A program made the position numbers and the translations under genes. The notes beneath the pieces were generated by a model, which had not been told where the DNA came from, ran no database searches, and saw only the letters and a program-made list of their open reading frames with translations. A DNA stretch of 64,000 nucleotides from Neisseria lisongii (lineage in GTDB: Bacteria > Pseudomonadota > Gammaproteobacteria > Burkholderiales > Neisseriaceae). Shown here piece after piece: positions 10,401-16,577 of this stretch (its first letter is position 1; each line of letters starts with the position of its first letter). The stretch is taken from positions 1,984,001 through 2,048,000 of the forward strand of contig NZ_CP116766.1 of assembly GCF_028463985.1 (NCBI RefSeq), written 5' to 3'.

Positions 10401-11285
10401 GTTTCTTGGAGCGTGGGCGGTGCTGACGGTGCGAAAGTATCTGATGTCAAAGCCGGCAACCAAGTGAACTTTGTAAACGGCACAGGTACAACTGCTGTTG
10501 TGAAGAAAGATCCGGCAACAGGTGCGACCAATGTTACCTTCAACATCGCAACCGGCAATGTTAAGTTTGAAAACGGTCAAGCGATCGCTGCCGAGCCTAA
10601 CAAAGTTGCCACCACAGGCGATGTGGCGAATGTAACCAACGGTGCAGTTGCAAACCTGACTGCCAAAGGCTTGAACTTCAAAGGCAATGATGGTGCTTCA
10701 ATCCACAAAGATTTGGGTGATACCTTGACTGTGAAAGGTGGTGTAGCTAACACAACTACAACTCCTGTATCAGACAAAAACACCTATGTGGAAAACAAAG
10801 GTGGCGAGTTGATCGTTAAGATTGCCGAACGCCCAGAGTTCAAAGGTGTTAATCTGACTAACGGTACAAGCACCGTGAACTTAGATCCAGTAACCGATCG
10901 TGACGGTACAACTGCGTTGAACCTGAACAACGGCGGCGATCCTGTACGCATCAAAAATGTTGCACCGGGTATTGACGGCACTGACGCAGTCAATGTTGAT
11001 CAGTTGAGAGGCGTGGCAGGCAATATCGCCAACCACATCAACGGCGTAGAAAACCGTGCCAACGCAGGTGTTGCACAAGCTCTGGCAACTGCCGGTCTGC
11101 CGCAGGTTTACCTGCCAGGTAAGAGTCTGGTTGCTGTCGGCGGCGGTGTGTACCGTGGCGAAAGCGGTTATGCTCTGGGTTACTCTACCATCTCTGATGG
11201 CGGTAACTGGATCATCAAAGGTACTGCTTCCGGCAACTCTCGCGGTCACTTTGGTGCAACTGCTGCTGTGGGTTACCAATGGTAA
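4404..11285 (+). CDS. Trimeric autotransporter adhesin, C-terminal part (stalk and YadA anchor)
   Basis: In-frame continuation of the upstream adhesin; there is no ribosome site and no signal peptide, so the first ATG at 4389 is not a credible start. It contains repeated stalk modules, each opening with N-M-G-W-V-V-S-A-S (near 5815, 7617 and 9517). These are followed by DAQDV and MNNG(D/N)N motifs and the repeated VATAQNVADAIN segment. Neck motifs occur near 10130-10210 (ITNVSKGVAPTDAVNKSQL) and 10960-11010. The last 75 or so residues (ANAGVAQALATAGLPQ ... AVGYQW) form the YadA-type outer-membrane anchor that trimerises into a 12-strand barrel. Long near-identical internal segments make this region prone to recombination and misassembly. 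Confidence 0.85.
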   Translation, partial: YIDTVKNANKVDFIGTGVATVTGLTDEDGVRTIAVNVDAQDVANEAQLPVVYTNKDGKKVYKQPDGKFTTNPDGSGDVVDAGDVIASMNNGDNVTAPTTLANVKGHLDPVTKDSVKGAATPTNLADTNGTTNPRANEAATIGDVLNAGWNIQGNGKEKDFVTHNDTVNFVNGVGTTAVVDTNKETGVTNVTFHSAVAYVNTDAAGAPTSDVSTPSNTAALVGNPDDGFGPVSLKNVASGLRDKNLPANTTPEDFVKELTKIPAGDTGTLNNAVNVSDLKNAIGGAGFDLTTKKVTGAVNAESDATKAKDKRIATNDTFTLDAGNNIAIKQIDNGYEVATSDNVTFNNVNATTLTVGNVSDAAAPKVDFKAEKGTEANNTATGDSVTPNALNVTTTVDGKPTPTQLTGVGSVLNTTPIETNEGDTIGEDGVRVPGVANPEGDKLVNLTKEDGSPLDETTLNSAATVRDIANMGWVVSASDNNYTATVKNADQVDFIGTGAATVTGTTDEDGVRTIAVNVDAQDVVNEAQLPVVYTAANGTKVYKQPDGTFNTAQDGSGDEVAAGDVIASMNNGNNVTAPTTLANVKGHLEEVTKDTKKGATTPANLTTAPEEGKPNPRNEAATIGDVLNAGWNLKENGADKDFVTHNDTVNFIDGAGTIAEVNSDGNVSTVTFHVDAGEIAPDLVNVGTEEAPDVRATGKVVGPIESLNLSPEDLELLAKNPAEVPEADKAKYDELTANVAKAGNQVATAQNVADAINNSFWTVAGNSEAVNSVKPGSVVNFVNGVGTTAVVTDEGDGVTNVRFDSPIAYVNTKPTADGKVDYSTPSNTAGLVGDVNNPAPVSLKNVASGLRDVAGANTNATTFVEALAKLDPKNDPAETLNNAVNVSDLKNVATAGLNFTGNNAADKADIHKNLGETLTVKGGVEYKDGKPAKAVSDTNTYVENNGTELIVKIAETPKFKGVDLTDSEGNNPVSLKTEKATPATNNEENKAPTSALNITTGGNPTQITGVGSVLNTAPVTVNAGDNYDDETGEFKPAEDKTTNLVSFTKPDGSPLEETTLNSAATVRDIANMGWVVSASDNEYRNTVKNADVVDFKGEDGVVVVGKDVKGEDGKVVRTITVGIDAQDVVESAQLPVVYTNKEGDKLVKVGDKFYKADDLVDGELPDTAEAVKPADIIASMNNGDNLTTAPTTLANVQGNLTPTYNVGDMSIGENGKPTSVAATKPTAAQEAPEPADVAKIYNNAATVGDVLNAGWNLQDNGDAVDFVKPYDTVNFVDGAGTIADVRANAEGTASTVTFHVDAGEIALDAVDFGNGDVRATGKVVGPVDSLTETDKVALEQGEPADDASEEAKKAYNNALANYTKAGNQVATAQNVAEAINNSFWTVAGNSEAVNSVKPGSVVNFVNGIGTTAVVEQDPEDGSITNVRFNSPLAYVNQPTAEGNVDVSTPSNTVSLVGAVDVNNPENRAPVSVKNTASGLRDVAGANDSPEAFVEALANVTADDPAETLNNAVNVGDLKNVAEGVANGITAKGLNFAGNTDTNDIHKELGETLTINGSAHDVENATSTTLENGRVVSDKNTYVQNDGTSLIVKIAETPEFTGINLTNKDGDKVDLAVEKATPATNNEENKAPTSALNITTGGNPTQITGVGSVLNTTDVVTNTGDEKDGDKVTKQGDIKTETLVNLTNLPENIQNSAATVRDIANMGWVVSASGNNYTNTVKNANKVDFVGEGAVTVTGKNVGDTRQITVAVDEAKIAKDTLAKLKFNNGSNTVVNDETVNGTRTVSFNVSTTGLAANKDADGNNNGTVSVAVAAEGDKLVNATTVANAINNVGWLVEGGEQPGGRLTGNQSTELVKAGEKVVFNAGNNIELKQDGQNFTYSLKKDVDLTNDGSLKVGGVTINANGIDAGGKRITNVSKGVAPTDAVNKSQLDEAIAGSKVTVEGKGPITVTAGNNGTTYTVSAETTNLTPAANGTLTVPAAADGDKLVNATTVVNAVNNVSWSVGGADGAKVSDVKAGNQVNFVNGTGTTAVVKKDPATGATNVTFNIATGNVKFENGQAIAAEPNKVATTGDVANVTNGAVANLTAKGLNFKGNDGASIHKDLGDTLTVKGGVANTTTTPVSDKNTYVENKGGELIVKIAERPEFKGVNLTNGTSTVNLDPVTDRDGTTALNLNNGGDPVRIKNVAPGIDGTDAVNVDQLRGVAGNIANHINGVENRANAGVAQALATAGLPQVYLPGKSLVAVGGGVYRGESGYALGYSTISDGGNWIIKGTASGNSRGHFGATAAVGYQW
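7334..7450 (+). repeat. Exact 117-bp internal duplication, copy 1
   Basis: Identical base for base to 9251-9367. It encodes the KATPATNNEENKAPTSALN-type stalk segment ending in VGSVLNT. Identity at synonymous positions implies recent duplication or gene conversion within the adhesin. Confidence 0.85.
9251..9367 (+). repeat. Exact 117-bp internal duplication, copy 2
   Basis: Second copy of 7334-7450. A further near-identical pair lies at about 6630-6778 and 8500-8647, with a long identical core around TTCTGGACAGTTGCTGGC. Confidence 0.85.
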
Positions 11286-11289
11286 TCTG

Positions 11290-11358
11290 ATTTTCAGACG
11301 GCCTTAAACAGCCGTTTGAAAATCACCCGCCAAACAAATAGTTTGTCTGTTTGGCGGG
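11290..11358 (+). terminator. DUS hairpin plus second hairpin after the adhesin
   Basis: An imperfect inverted DUS pair (11290-11322) follows the stop codon directly. It is followed by an 11-bp stem CCCGCCAAACA (11326-11336) with TGTTTGGCGGG (11348-11358). Neither has a long T-run; they may work with the next terminator. Confidence 0.5.
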
Positions 11359-11380
11359 AACAGCAAAAATGCAACAATCA

Positions 11381-11411
11381 AAAGTGCGGCTTTTTAAAGC
11401 CGCACTTTTTT
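11381..11411 (+). terminator. Intrinsic terminator of the adhesin
   Basis: A 13-bp perfect stem AAAGTGCGGCTTT / AAAGCCGCACTTT with a 2-base loop, running into a T-run, is a textbook rho-independent terminator. Confidence 0.85.
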
Positions 11412-11459
11412 CATGTTTGTTGTATGGATTATTAAGTGGATTTACTATAGTTGAAACAC

Positions 11460-11762
11460 TATCGTGAATTCACTTTAAAAGTATTACAGCGTTATAGTGA
11501 ATCAACCAAATTTCCAGCACACTCTAAACCCAACATGCCCGTCATTCCGACGAAAGTCGGAATTTATTTCAGCGGCTTAGGCAACTGTTTTTTCTTTACA
11601 GTTTCTGAATCTGACAGATGGATTCCGACTTTCGTCGGAATGACGGGGGTATCGGAAAATTGTATGGATTTTTAAGTGGATTCACTATAGCTTGCCTTGC
11701 CGTACTATCTGTATTGTCTGCGGCTCGCCGCCTTGTACTACTTTTAAAGTGAATCCACTATA
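11460..11762. mobile_element. Correia-like MITE interrupted by a second TATAG-ended element
   Basis: Left end TATCGTGAATTCACTTTAAAAGTA and right end TACTTTTAAAGTGAATCCACTATA form terminal inverted repeats. The body ...TACAGCGT / GCTTGCCTTGCCGTACTAT...GTCTGCGGCTCGCCGCC matches other Correia-like copies here (for example 39901-40064). The body is split by a 197-bp insert at 11493-11689. Confidence 0.75.
11493..11689. mobile_element. Inner 197-bp TATAG-ended element carrying dRS3-like repeats
   Basis: It begins TATAGTGAATC and ends GATTCACTATA, so it has its own terminal inverted repeats and a TA at each end. It lies between GCGT and GCTTGCC of the host element. Inside are two 20-base ATTCCGACGAAAGTCGGAAT-type palindromes in inverted orientation (11544-11563 and 11622-11641). 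These fit the neisserial dRS3 pattern ATTCC...GGAAT flanked by CCCGTC/GACGGG. Confidence 0.7.
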
Positions 11763-11787
11763 TAAATTTTCTGTGCGTTTCATAATT

Positions 11788-11831
11788 AAAGCCGTCTGAA
11801 AATCGCTTTGCTCGTTTTCAGACGGCTTTAA
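11788..11831. terminator. Inverted DUS pair, terminator of pyrD
   Basis: AAAGCCGTCTGAAAA and its inverse flank a short loop just beyond the pyrD stop on the minus strand. The stem ends in T-rich sequence on both strands. Confidence 0.6.
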
Positions 11832-11851
11832 TTTTAAAGTGAACCCACGAT

Positions 11852-12856
11852 TTATCGAATCGCCTTAATGCAGGACTGAATCAGTGCCGGGCCTTGATAG
11901 ATAAGGCCGCTGTAGATTTGGACAGCATTTGCGCCCAGTCGGATTTTTTCGGCAGCGTCTTGACCGTCGATGATGCCGCCGACACCGATAATCGGCAGTT
12001 TGCCGTCGATATGGGCGGCGAGCTGTTGCAGTACTTGGTTGCTTTTTTCACGCACGGGCAGGCCGCTCAGGCCACCTTGTTCGTTTGCCAGCGGGTCGTT
12101 TCTGAGCGCCGATTTGTCGATGGTGGTATTGGTGGCAATAATGCCGTCCATTTCCACGGCTTTGACCACGTGGGCGATGTCTGCGATTTGGGTTTCATCC
12201 AAATCGGGGGCGATTTTGACGGCAAGGGGAACGTAGCGGCCGTGTGCGGCGTGCAGGTGCGCCTGTTTGTTTTTGAGGGCTTCCAAGAGGGCGCTTAATT
12301 CGTCGCCGCCTTGCAGGGCGCGCAGGTTTTTGGTGTTGGGCGAGGAAATATTGACGGTGATGTAGTCGGCGTGGGCATAGGCTTTTTCCAGACAAATCAG
12401 ATAATCGTCGGCGGCATTTTCAATCGGGGTAACGGCGTTTTTGCCGATATTGATGCCCAAAATGCCTTGGTAGCGGCTGGCTTCGATGTTGCGGATCATG
12501 GCATCGATGCCGTGGTTGTTGAAACCCATGCGGTTGATGATGCCTTGGTGCTGCGGCACTCGAAACAGGCGGGGCTGCGGGTTGCCCGGCTGCGGTTTGG
12601 GGGTAACAGTGCCGATTTCGATAAAGCCGAAACCGAGTGCGCCGAGTGCATCGATATATTCGCCGTTTTTGTCCAACCCTGCGGCAAGACCGACGGGGTT
12701 GGGTAGGGTCAGTCCCATCAATTCGGTGGTTTTGCCTTGGTTGCCGGCAATCGGCAGCAGGCCGAGTTTATGCAGAGTTTTCAGGCTTTTGAGGGTAAAA
12801 TGGTGTGCTTGTTCGGCATCCATTTTAAACAGTAGGCTGCGGGCGATTGGATACAT
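11852..12856 (-). CDS. pyrD: Dihydroorotate dehydrogenase (quinone), class 2
   Basis: A 334-residue membrane-associated FMN enzyme that oxidises dihydroorotate to orotate with quinone as acceptor, the fourth step of pyrimidine synthesis. The N-terminal MYPIARSLLFKMDAEQAHHF segment is the short amphipathic helix region of class 2 enzymes that docks to the inner membrane. Recognisable motifs are GLAAGLDKNG, NRMGFNNHG, the ISSPNT loop with the catalytic-serine segment, and IIGVGGI near the C-terminus for FMN phosphate binding. Length is normal for the family. It stands alone, followed by its own DUS terminator, and is not linked to carAB, which lies 40 kb away. Confidence 0.95.
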   Translation of the reverse strand: MYPIARSLLFKMDAEQAHHFTLKSLKTLHKLGLLPIAGNQGKTTELMGLTLPNPVGLAAGLDKNGEYIDALGALGFGFIEIGTVTPKPQPGNPQPRLFRVPQHQGIINRMGFNNHGIDAMIRNIEASRYQGILGINIGKNAVTPIENAADDYLICLEKAYAHADYITVNISSPNTKNLRALQGGDELSALLEALKNKQAHLHAAHGRYVPLAVKIAPDLDETQIADIAHVVKAVEMDGIIATNTTIDKSALRNDPLANEQGGLSGLPVREKSNQVLQQLAAHIDGKLPIIGVGGIIDGQDAAEKIRLGANAVQIYSGLIYQGPALIQSCIKAIR

Positions 12857-12916
12857 GGGAAACTTTCGGGCGGAAAATTAAAGATGTGCTATTTTACCGC
12901 AAATCATGGGCGGTGT

Positions 12917-12980
12917 ATGCCGTCTGAAAACGAGCGCAGCGGGTTTCTACGCAGCTAAAATCGGGTTTTCAGACGGCCTT
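12917..12980. repeat. DUS pair with the 'AGTTTCTGCGnAGCTAAAA' satellite
   Basis: ATGCCGTCTGAAAA, then CGAGCGCAGCGGGTTTCTACGCAGCTAAAA, then TTTTCAGACGGCCTT. The same satellite follows or precedes a DUS at 16200-16270, 16446-16498, 36591-36640 and 46451-46496, and inside anmK. As an inverted DUS pair it probably also terminates anmK, which ends at 13004. Confidence 0.65.
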
Positions 12981-13003
12981 TGTTTTATTCGGCATATTCT
13001 GTT

Positions 13004-14176
13004 TCAGGCATAGCAGCCGGTGCCGAGAATGCAGGTTTTGTGTGCGCCGGTGGCGCGGGGGGGATTGCTGGGGGTGCGGTTGATCCAGCAGGCGGCGAGC
13101 CAGCCGAAGGCAGCGGCTTCGATCCATTGCGGGTCGAGGTTGAGCTGTGCGGTGCTGTGCAGGGTGGTTTGTGGGGCGAACAGGTGTTCGAGGTGCTGCA
13201 TCAGGGTGTGGTTGCGGATGCCGCCGCCGCAGATATAGAGGTTTTTCACGCCGGGGGCGGCTTGTTGCACGGCATCGTAAATGGTGCGGGCGGTGTAGTG
13301 CAGCAGGGTGGCGAGTACGTCTTCGGGGCGTTCGCTGAAATCTGTTGCATTTGTTCCACTCGTTGTGGCGAAACCTGCGGTTTTAGCTTCGCTGAAATTC
13401 GTTTCACTCATTTTCAGACGGCTTTGCAGCCAGTCGAGTGAGAAGAGTTCCCGGCCGGTGCTTTTCGGGTAGGGTTGGGTGAAGTAGGGGTGGTCGAGCA
13501 GGCGTTCGAGCAGGGCGGGCAGTAGTTTGCCCTGTGCGGCTTTTTCGCCGTTTTTATCATACGGAATGTGCCAGATATGCTGCACCCATGCGTCCATCAG
13601 CATGTTGCCGGGGCCGGTGTCGAAGCCGAAAGCGTCGCTGTCGGGCGGTAAGATGCTGATGTTGGAAATGCCGCCGATATTTAAGACGATCCGGGTTTCT
13701 TCGGGGTGGCGGAACAGGGCTTGGTGGAAGGCGGGAACGAGCGGTGCGCCTTGCCCGCCTGCGGCCAAATCCCGACTGCGGAAGTCGCCGATGGTGAAAA
13801 TGCCGCTTAATTCCGCCAGCAGCGGTAAATCGGCAAGCTGTATGCTGTAGGCGTGTTCGGGGGCGTGGCGGACGGTTTGGCCGTGGCAGCCGATGGCGGT
13901 GATGTCGGCCGGTGTCAGGCCGGTTTGGTCGAGCAGTTGCCGCACTGCTTCGGCGTAAAGCCGACTCAACTGCTGCGCCAATATCATGCTGCGGTGCAAT
14001 TCGTTGTTGCCGGTGTTTTGCAGTGCCAAAAGTTCGCGGCGCAGGCCGTCTGAAAACGGGACAAAAGCATGAGCAAGGGCGGCTTGCCATTGGGTTCCCT
14101 GCATTCGGATTAACACGGCATCGGCACCGTCCATGCTGGTGCCGGACATTATGCCGATATAGTATTGGCTGTTCAT
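13004..14176 (-). CDS. anmK: Anhydro-N-acetylmuramic acid kinase
   Basis: Phosphorylates 1,6-anhydro-MurNAc recovered from peptidoglycan, giving MurNAc-6-phosphate (cell-wall recycling). Of 390 residues, the N-terminal GIMSGTSMDGADAVL is the family's ATP/sugar-binding start. GCHGQTVRH, NIGGISN and FDTGPGNMLMDAW are further hallmark motifs, and YICGGGIRN lies near the C-terminus. Residues about 252-282 look inserted: this stretch (RLKMSETNFSEAK...TNATDFSE) is encoded by a DUS followed by the satellite repeat found between genes elsewhere in the window, read in frame. The family core resumes at RPEDVLATL. The extra loop probably sits on the surface and may be tolerated. Confidence 0.93.
   Translation of the reverse strand: MNSQYYIGIMSGTSMDGADAVLIRMQGTQWQAALAHAFVPFSDGLRRELLALQNTGNNELHRSMILAQQLSRLYAEAVRQLLDQTGLTPADITAIGCHGQTVRHAPEHAYSIQLADLPLLAELSGIFTIGDFRSRDLAAGGQGAPLVPAFHQALFRHPEETRIVLNIGGISNISILPPDSDAFGFDTGPGNMLMDAWVQHIWHIPYDKNGEKAAQGKLLPALLERLLDHPYFTQPYPKSTGRELFSLDWLQSRLKMSETNFSEAKTAGFATTSGTNATDFSERPEDVLATLLHYTARTIYDAVQQAAPGVKNLYICGGGIRNHTLMQHLEHLFAPQTTLHSTAQLNLDPQWIEAAAFGWLAACWINRTPSNPPRATGAHKTCILGTGCYA
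13331..13422 (-). repeat. DUS-satellite repeat captured inside anmK
   Basis: Read on the minus strand it contains AAGCCGTCTGAAAA, then GAATTTCAGCGAAGCTAAAA and GGTTTCGCCACAACGAG. This closely matches the intergenic GGTTTCGCCAAAACGAG and GAGTTTCTGCGCAGCTAAAA at 16446-16498. The length keeps the anmK frame open. Confidence 0.6.
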
Positions 14177-14445
14177 GTTGGGCGGGTGTCTGAAAAATCA
14201 AAGGGCTATTTTAACGGCATTTCGGTCTTTGATACAGGGGCGCAACGGCGGGGCGTGAAAATGAAATAAAAAATGCAATAAAATCGCCAAAACGGTTACA
14301 ATAAGCGTGTTTGGCTGCGCCCGGCGTATCAGTAGGCTGCGGTCTGGCCGGTTGTCGGGCGGCGGGTATTTTTTATGCTGGAAACGCTGCGTCGGAACAA
14401 CGCAATAATTACGTTTCGCGTTTTGATTTTTAAAGGAATCCTTGC

Positions 14446-16020
14446 ATGGATCACGCTCGATCGGGTATGAACTTGAAATTGATTAACACCCTGTTTGCCT
14501 CGATGTTGGTCGGTATGGTCGGCTATTTCATCTATTGGGGTTTGGGCTATACCCAGTTCAATCATGCACCTCTTTTTCTGCTGGCCACGCTGTTCGGCGT
14601 GTTTATGGCGTTTAATGTCGGCGGCAACGATATTGCCAATTCTTTCGGTACCAGCGTCGGTTCGGGTACGCTGACCGTTCCTCAAGCGCTGCTGATTGCC
14701 GCTGTATTCGAAGTCAGCGGTGCGGTGATTGCCGGCGGCGAAGTTACCGATACCATACGCAAGGGCATTGTCGATTTAAATGCCATCAATTTAGAGCCGA
14801 TGCAGTTTGTCTATATTATGATGTCGGCACTCTTGGCGGCGGCGCTGTGGCTGCTGTTTGCTTCCCGCAAAGGCTTGCCGGTGTCCACCACCCATGCGAT
14901 TATCGGCGGGATTGTCGGTAGCTCGCTGTGTTTGGCGGTGATGAGCAAAATCGATGCCGCTTCGCTGATTCAGTGGGGCAAACTCGGCGAAATCGCCATT
15001 TCGTGGGTTTTGTCGCCGTTGCTGGGCGGTTTGGTATCGTATCTGGTGTTTTCCCAAATCAAAAAATACGTTTTGGACTACAACGCTTGGGCGGAAGAAA
15101 CCCTCAAGGGCATCAAGCAGGAAAAGAAAGCCTATAAAGAACAGCACCGCCTGTTTTTTGAAAACCTTGATGAAAGCGGCAAGGTCGAATACGCCACCAA
15201 AATGGCACGCGATGCGCAGATTTATGACGAGCCGGATTTCAATCCCGAAGAATTGCAGTCCGACTATTATCGGGAACTTTACAGTTTCGACCAACGCAAA
15301 AATAGCGTCGATTCCTACCGGGCCCTGCATTCTTGGGTGCCGGTGATTGCCTCGGTCGGCGGCATGATGATTTCCGCCATGCTGATTTTCAAAGGTTTGA
15401 AAAACCTGCATTTGGGCATGAGCAACATCACCAGCTTTTTGAGCATTTTCATGATTGGTGCGTTTATTTGGACCGCCACCTTCGTGTTCGCCAAAAGCCT
15501 GAAACGCAAAGATTTGGGCAAATCCACTTTCCAAATGTTCAGCTGGATGCAGGTATTTACCGCCTGCGGCTTCGCCTTCAGCCATGGTGCGAACGACATC
15601 GCCAACGCCATCGGCCCGTTTGCGGCGATTATGGATGTGTTGCGTACCGGCGACATTACCGCCCAAAACGACGTGCCGCCGATTGCCATGCTTACCTTCG
15701 GCATTGCCTTGATTGTCGGCCTGTGGTTTATCGGCAAAGAAGTGATTAAAACCGTCGGCACCAGCTTGGCGGAAATGCACCCCGCTTCCGGCTTCTCCGC
15801 CGAACTTTCCGCCGCCGCCGTGGTGATGATTGCGTCCATGATGGGCCTGCCGGTATCCAGCACCCATATTCTGGTCGGCGCTGTTTTGGGCATCGGCTTG
15901 GTAAACCGCAACGCCAACTGGGCATTGATGAAACCCATCGGCTTGGCATGGGTGATTACCCTGCCCGCCGCAGCGGTGTTGGCTGTGATTTGTTATTTGA
16001 TTTTACAGAGCGTGTTCTGA
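14446..16020 (+). CDS. Inorganic phosphate transporter, PiT family
   Basis: A 524-residue inner-membrane low-affinity phosphate symporter. It shows the duplicated PiT signature: GGNDIANSFGTSVGSG near residues 64-79, and SHGANDIANAIGPFAAI near residues 380-396. Each is embedded in hydrophobic helices. SSTHIL/STTHAI motifs follow each half (PVSTTHAIIGG, PVSSTHILVGA), again typical of the duplicated fold. A charged cytoplasmic loop of about 100 residues (roughly 210-290) separates the halves. The start ATG 14446 has AAAGGA 9-14 bases upstream; a second ATG at codon 8 is possible. A DUS hairpin with a T-run terminates it. Not linked to phoU or pstSCAB here. Confidence 0.93.
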   Translation: MDHARSGMNLKLINTLFASMLVGMVGYFIYWGLGYTQFNHAPLFLLATLFGVFMAFNVGGNDIANSFGTSVGSGTLTVPQALLIAAVFEVSGAVIAGGEVTDTIRKGIVDLNAINLEPMQFVYIMMSALLAAALWLLFASRKGLPVSTTHAIIGGIVGSSLCLAVMSKIDAASLIQWGKLGEIAISWVLSPLLGGLVSYLVFSQIKKYVLDYNAWAEETLKGIKQEKKAYKEQHRLFFENLDESGKVEYATKMARDAQIYDEPDFNPEELQSDYYRELYSFDQRKNSVDSYRALHSWVPVIASVGGMMISAMLIFKGLKNLHLGMSNITSFLSIFMIGAFIWTATFVFAKSLKRKDLGKSTFQMFSWMQVFTACGFAFSHGANDIANAIGPFAAIMDVLRTGDITAQNDVPPIAMLTFGIALIVGLWFIGKEVIKTVGTSLAEMHPASGFSAELSAAAVVMIASMMGLPVSSTHILVGAVLGIGLVNRNANWALMKPIGLAWVITLPAAAVLAVICYLILQSVF

Positions 16021-16051
16021 TGTTGATGTAGTGAATACACGATAGATACAC

Positions 16052-16099
16052 AAAAGCCGTCTGAAAATGGAGTTATACCCGTTTTCAGACGGCTTTTTT
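16052..16099 (+). terminator. Inverted DUS pair with T-run, terminator of the phosphate transporter
   Basis: AAAAGCCGTCTGAAAA ... TTTTCAGACGGCTTTTTTA; a strong stem followed by seven T residues on the plus strand. Confidence 0.75.
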
Positions 16100-16199
16100 A
16101 TCGTGAATTAACCGAAAAGATACGACCCGAAGCAAGCCTTTTCCCAACCCTTTCCCGTCGGCGGGACGGGAAACCATGTGTTCTTTAAATTCCACATGA

Positions 16200-16270
16200 A
16201 TGCCGTCTGAAAACGAGGGTAACGAGTTTCTGCGAAGCTAAAACTCATGCAACGAGTTTCTGCGTAGCTA
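16200..16270. repeat. Tandem DUS-satellite units
   Basis: ATGCCGTCTGAAAACGAG is followed by two copies of AACGAGTTTCTGCGnAGCTA. No gene is visible between the transporter terminator and lipB; this 557-bp gap is filled by repeats. Confidence 0.6.
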
Positions 16271-16446
16271 TAGTTAAAACACCGAATTTTCTGTACAAAT
16301 CGGCAAGCTAATGACAGTCGGAATATGTGGTGGGTAACAAGCTAAGTTGGTCCACCTGTACTTTGTTCCCCGTCCCGCTGGCGGGAAGGGGCTAGGGGAA
16401 GGGTGGCTCGCTGTGGTGTCATATTTTTTCAGTTGATTTACTATAA
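16264..16446. mobile_element. TATAG-ended element, second family (copy 1)
   Basis: The left end CTATAGTTAAAACACCGAATTTTCTGTACAAA is shared with 39420. The right end is CAGTTGATTTACTATA, so TATAGTTAAAACACC and TATAGTAAATCAACT form imperfect terminal repeats. The cargo differs from the other copy and includes a GC-rich REP-like hairpin. Confidence 0.5.
16369..16408. repeat. REP-like hairpin CCGTCCCGCTGGCGGGAAGGGG
   Basis: CCCGTCCCGCTGGCGGGAAG, then GGGCTAGGGGAAGGGTGG. A nearly identical unit lies at 39849-39893. Related GGGAGAGGGTTAGGGAGAGGG versions lie at 39655-39690, 54714-54748 and (inverted) 54793-54829. Confidence 0.65.
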
Positions 16447-16498
16447 AACCGTAGGTTTCGCCAAAACGAGCAAAAGTGAGTTTCTGCGCAGCTAAAAT
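16446..16498. repeat. DUS-satellite fragment without a DUS
   Basis: AAAACCGTAGGTTTCGCC ... GAGTTTCTGCGCAGCTAAAA. This is the intergenic copy most like the segment inside anmK. A Correia-type right end (CTTTTAAAGTGAATTCACGATA) follows at about 16525-16548. Confidence 0.5.
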
Positions 16499-16577
16499 AG
16501 GAAAAAGATAGCCTGCGTTGTAACACTTTTAAAGTGAATTCACGATATATTGGATTAATTGAAAAGAGGACAACCCG

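Larger units (their letters stand above)
680..11285 (+). pseudogene. Giant trimeric autotransporter adhesin, split by a frameshift
   Basis: Two open frames together encode one protein of about 3,530 residues. The first carries the extended signal peptide and YadA-like head; the second carries more stalk modules and the C-terminal YadA-type beta-barrel anchor. The frame changes at 4402/4403, right after a GWVVSAS motif. Other modules continue with codons like GAC AAC AAC TAC, whereas here a single C precedes TAC, consistent with a net loss of 8 (or 5) bases. Unless this is an assembly error or is suppressed, no anchored adhesin can be made. No DUS lies anywhere in the gene, in contrast to the rest of the window. 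Confidence 0.8.

Noticed and set aside
14791..15867. A 358-codon open frame antisense to the phosphate transporter
   Set aside because: His/Gly/Gln-rich translation typical of the complement of a membrane protein gene; the sense strand is clearly coding.
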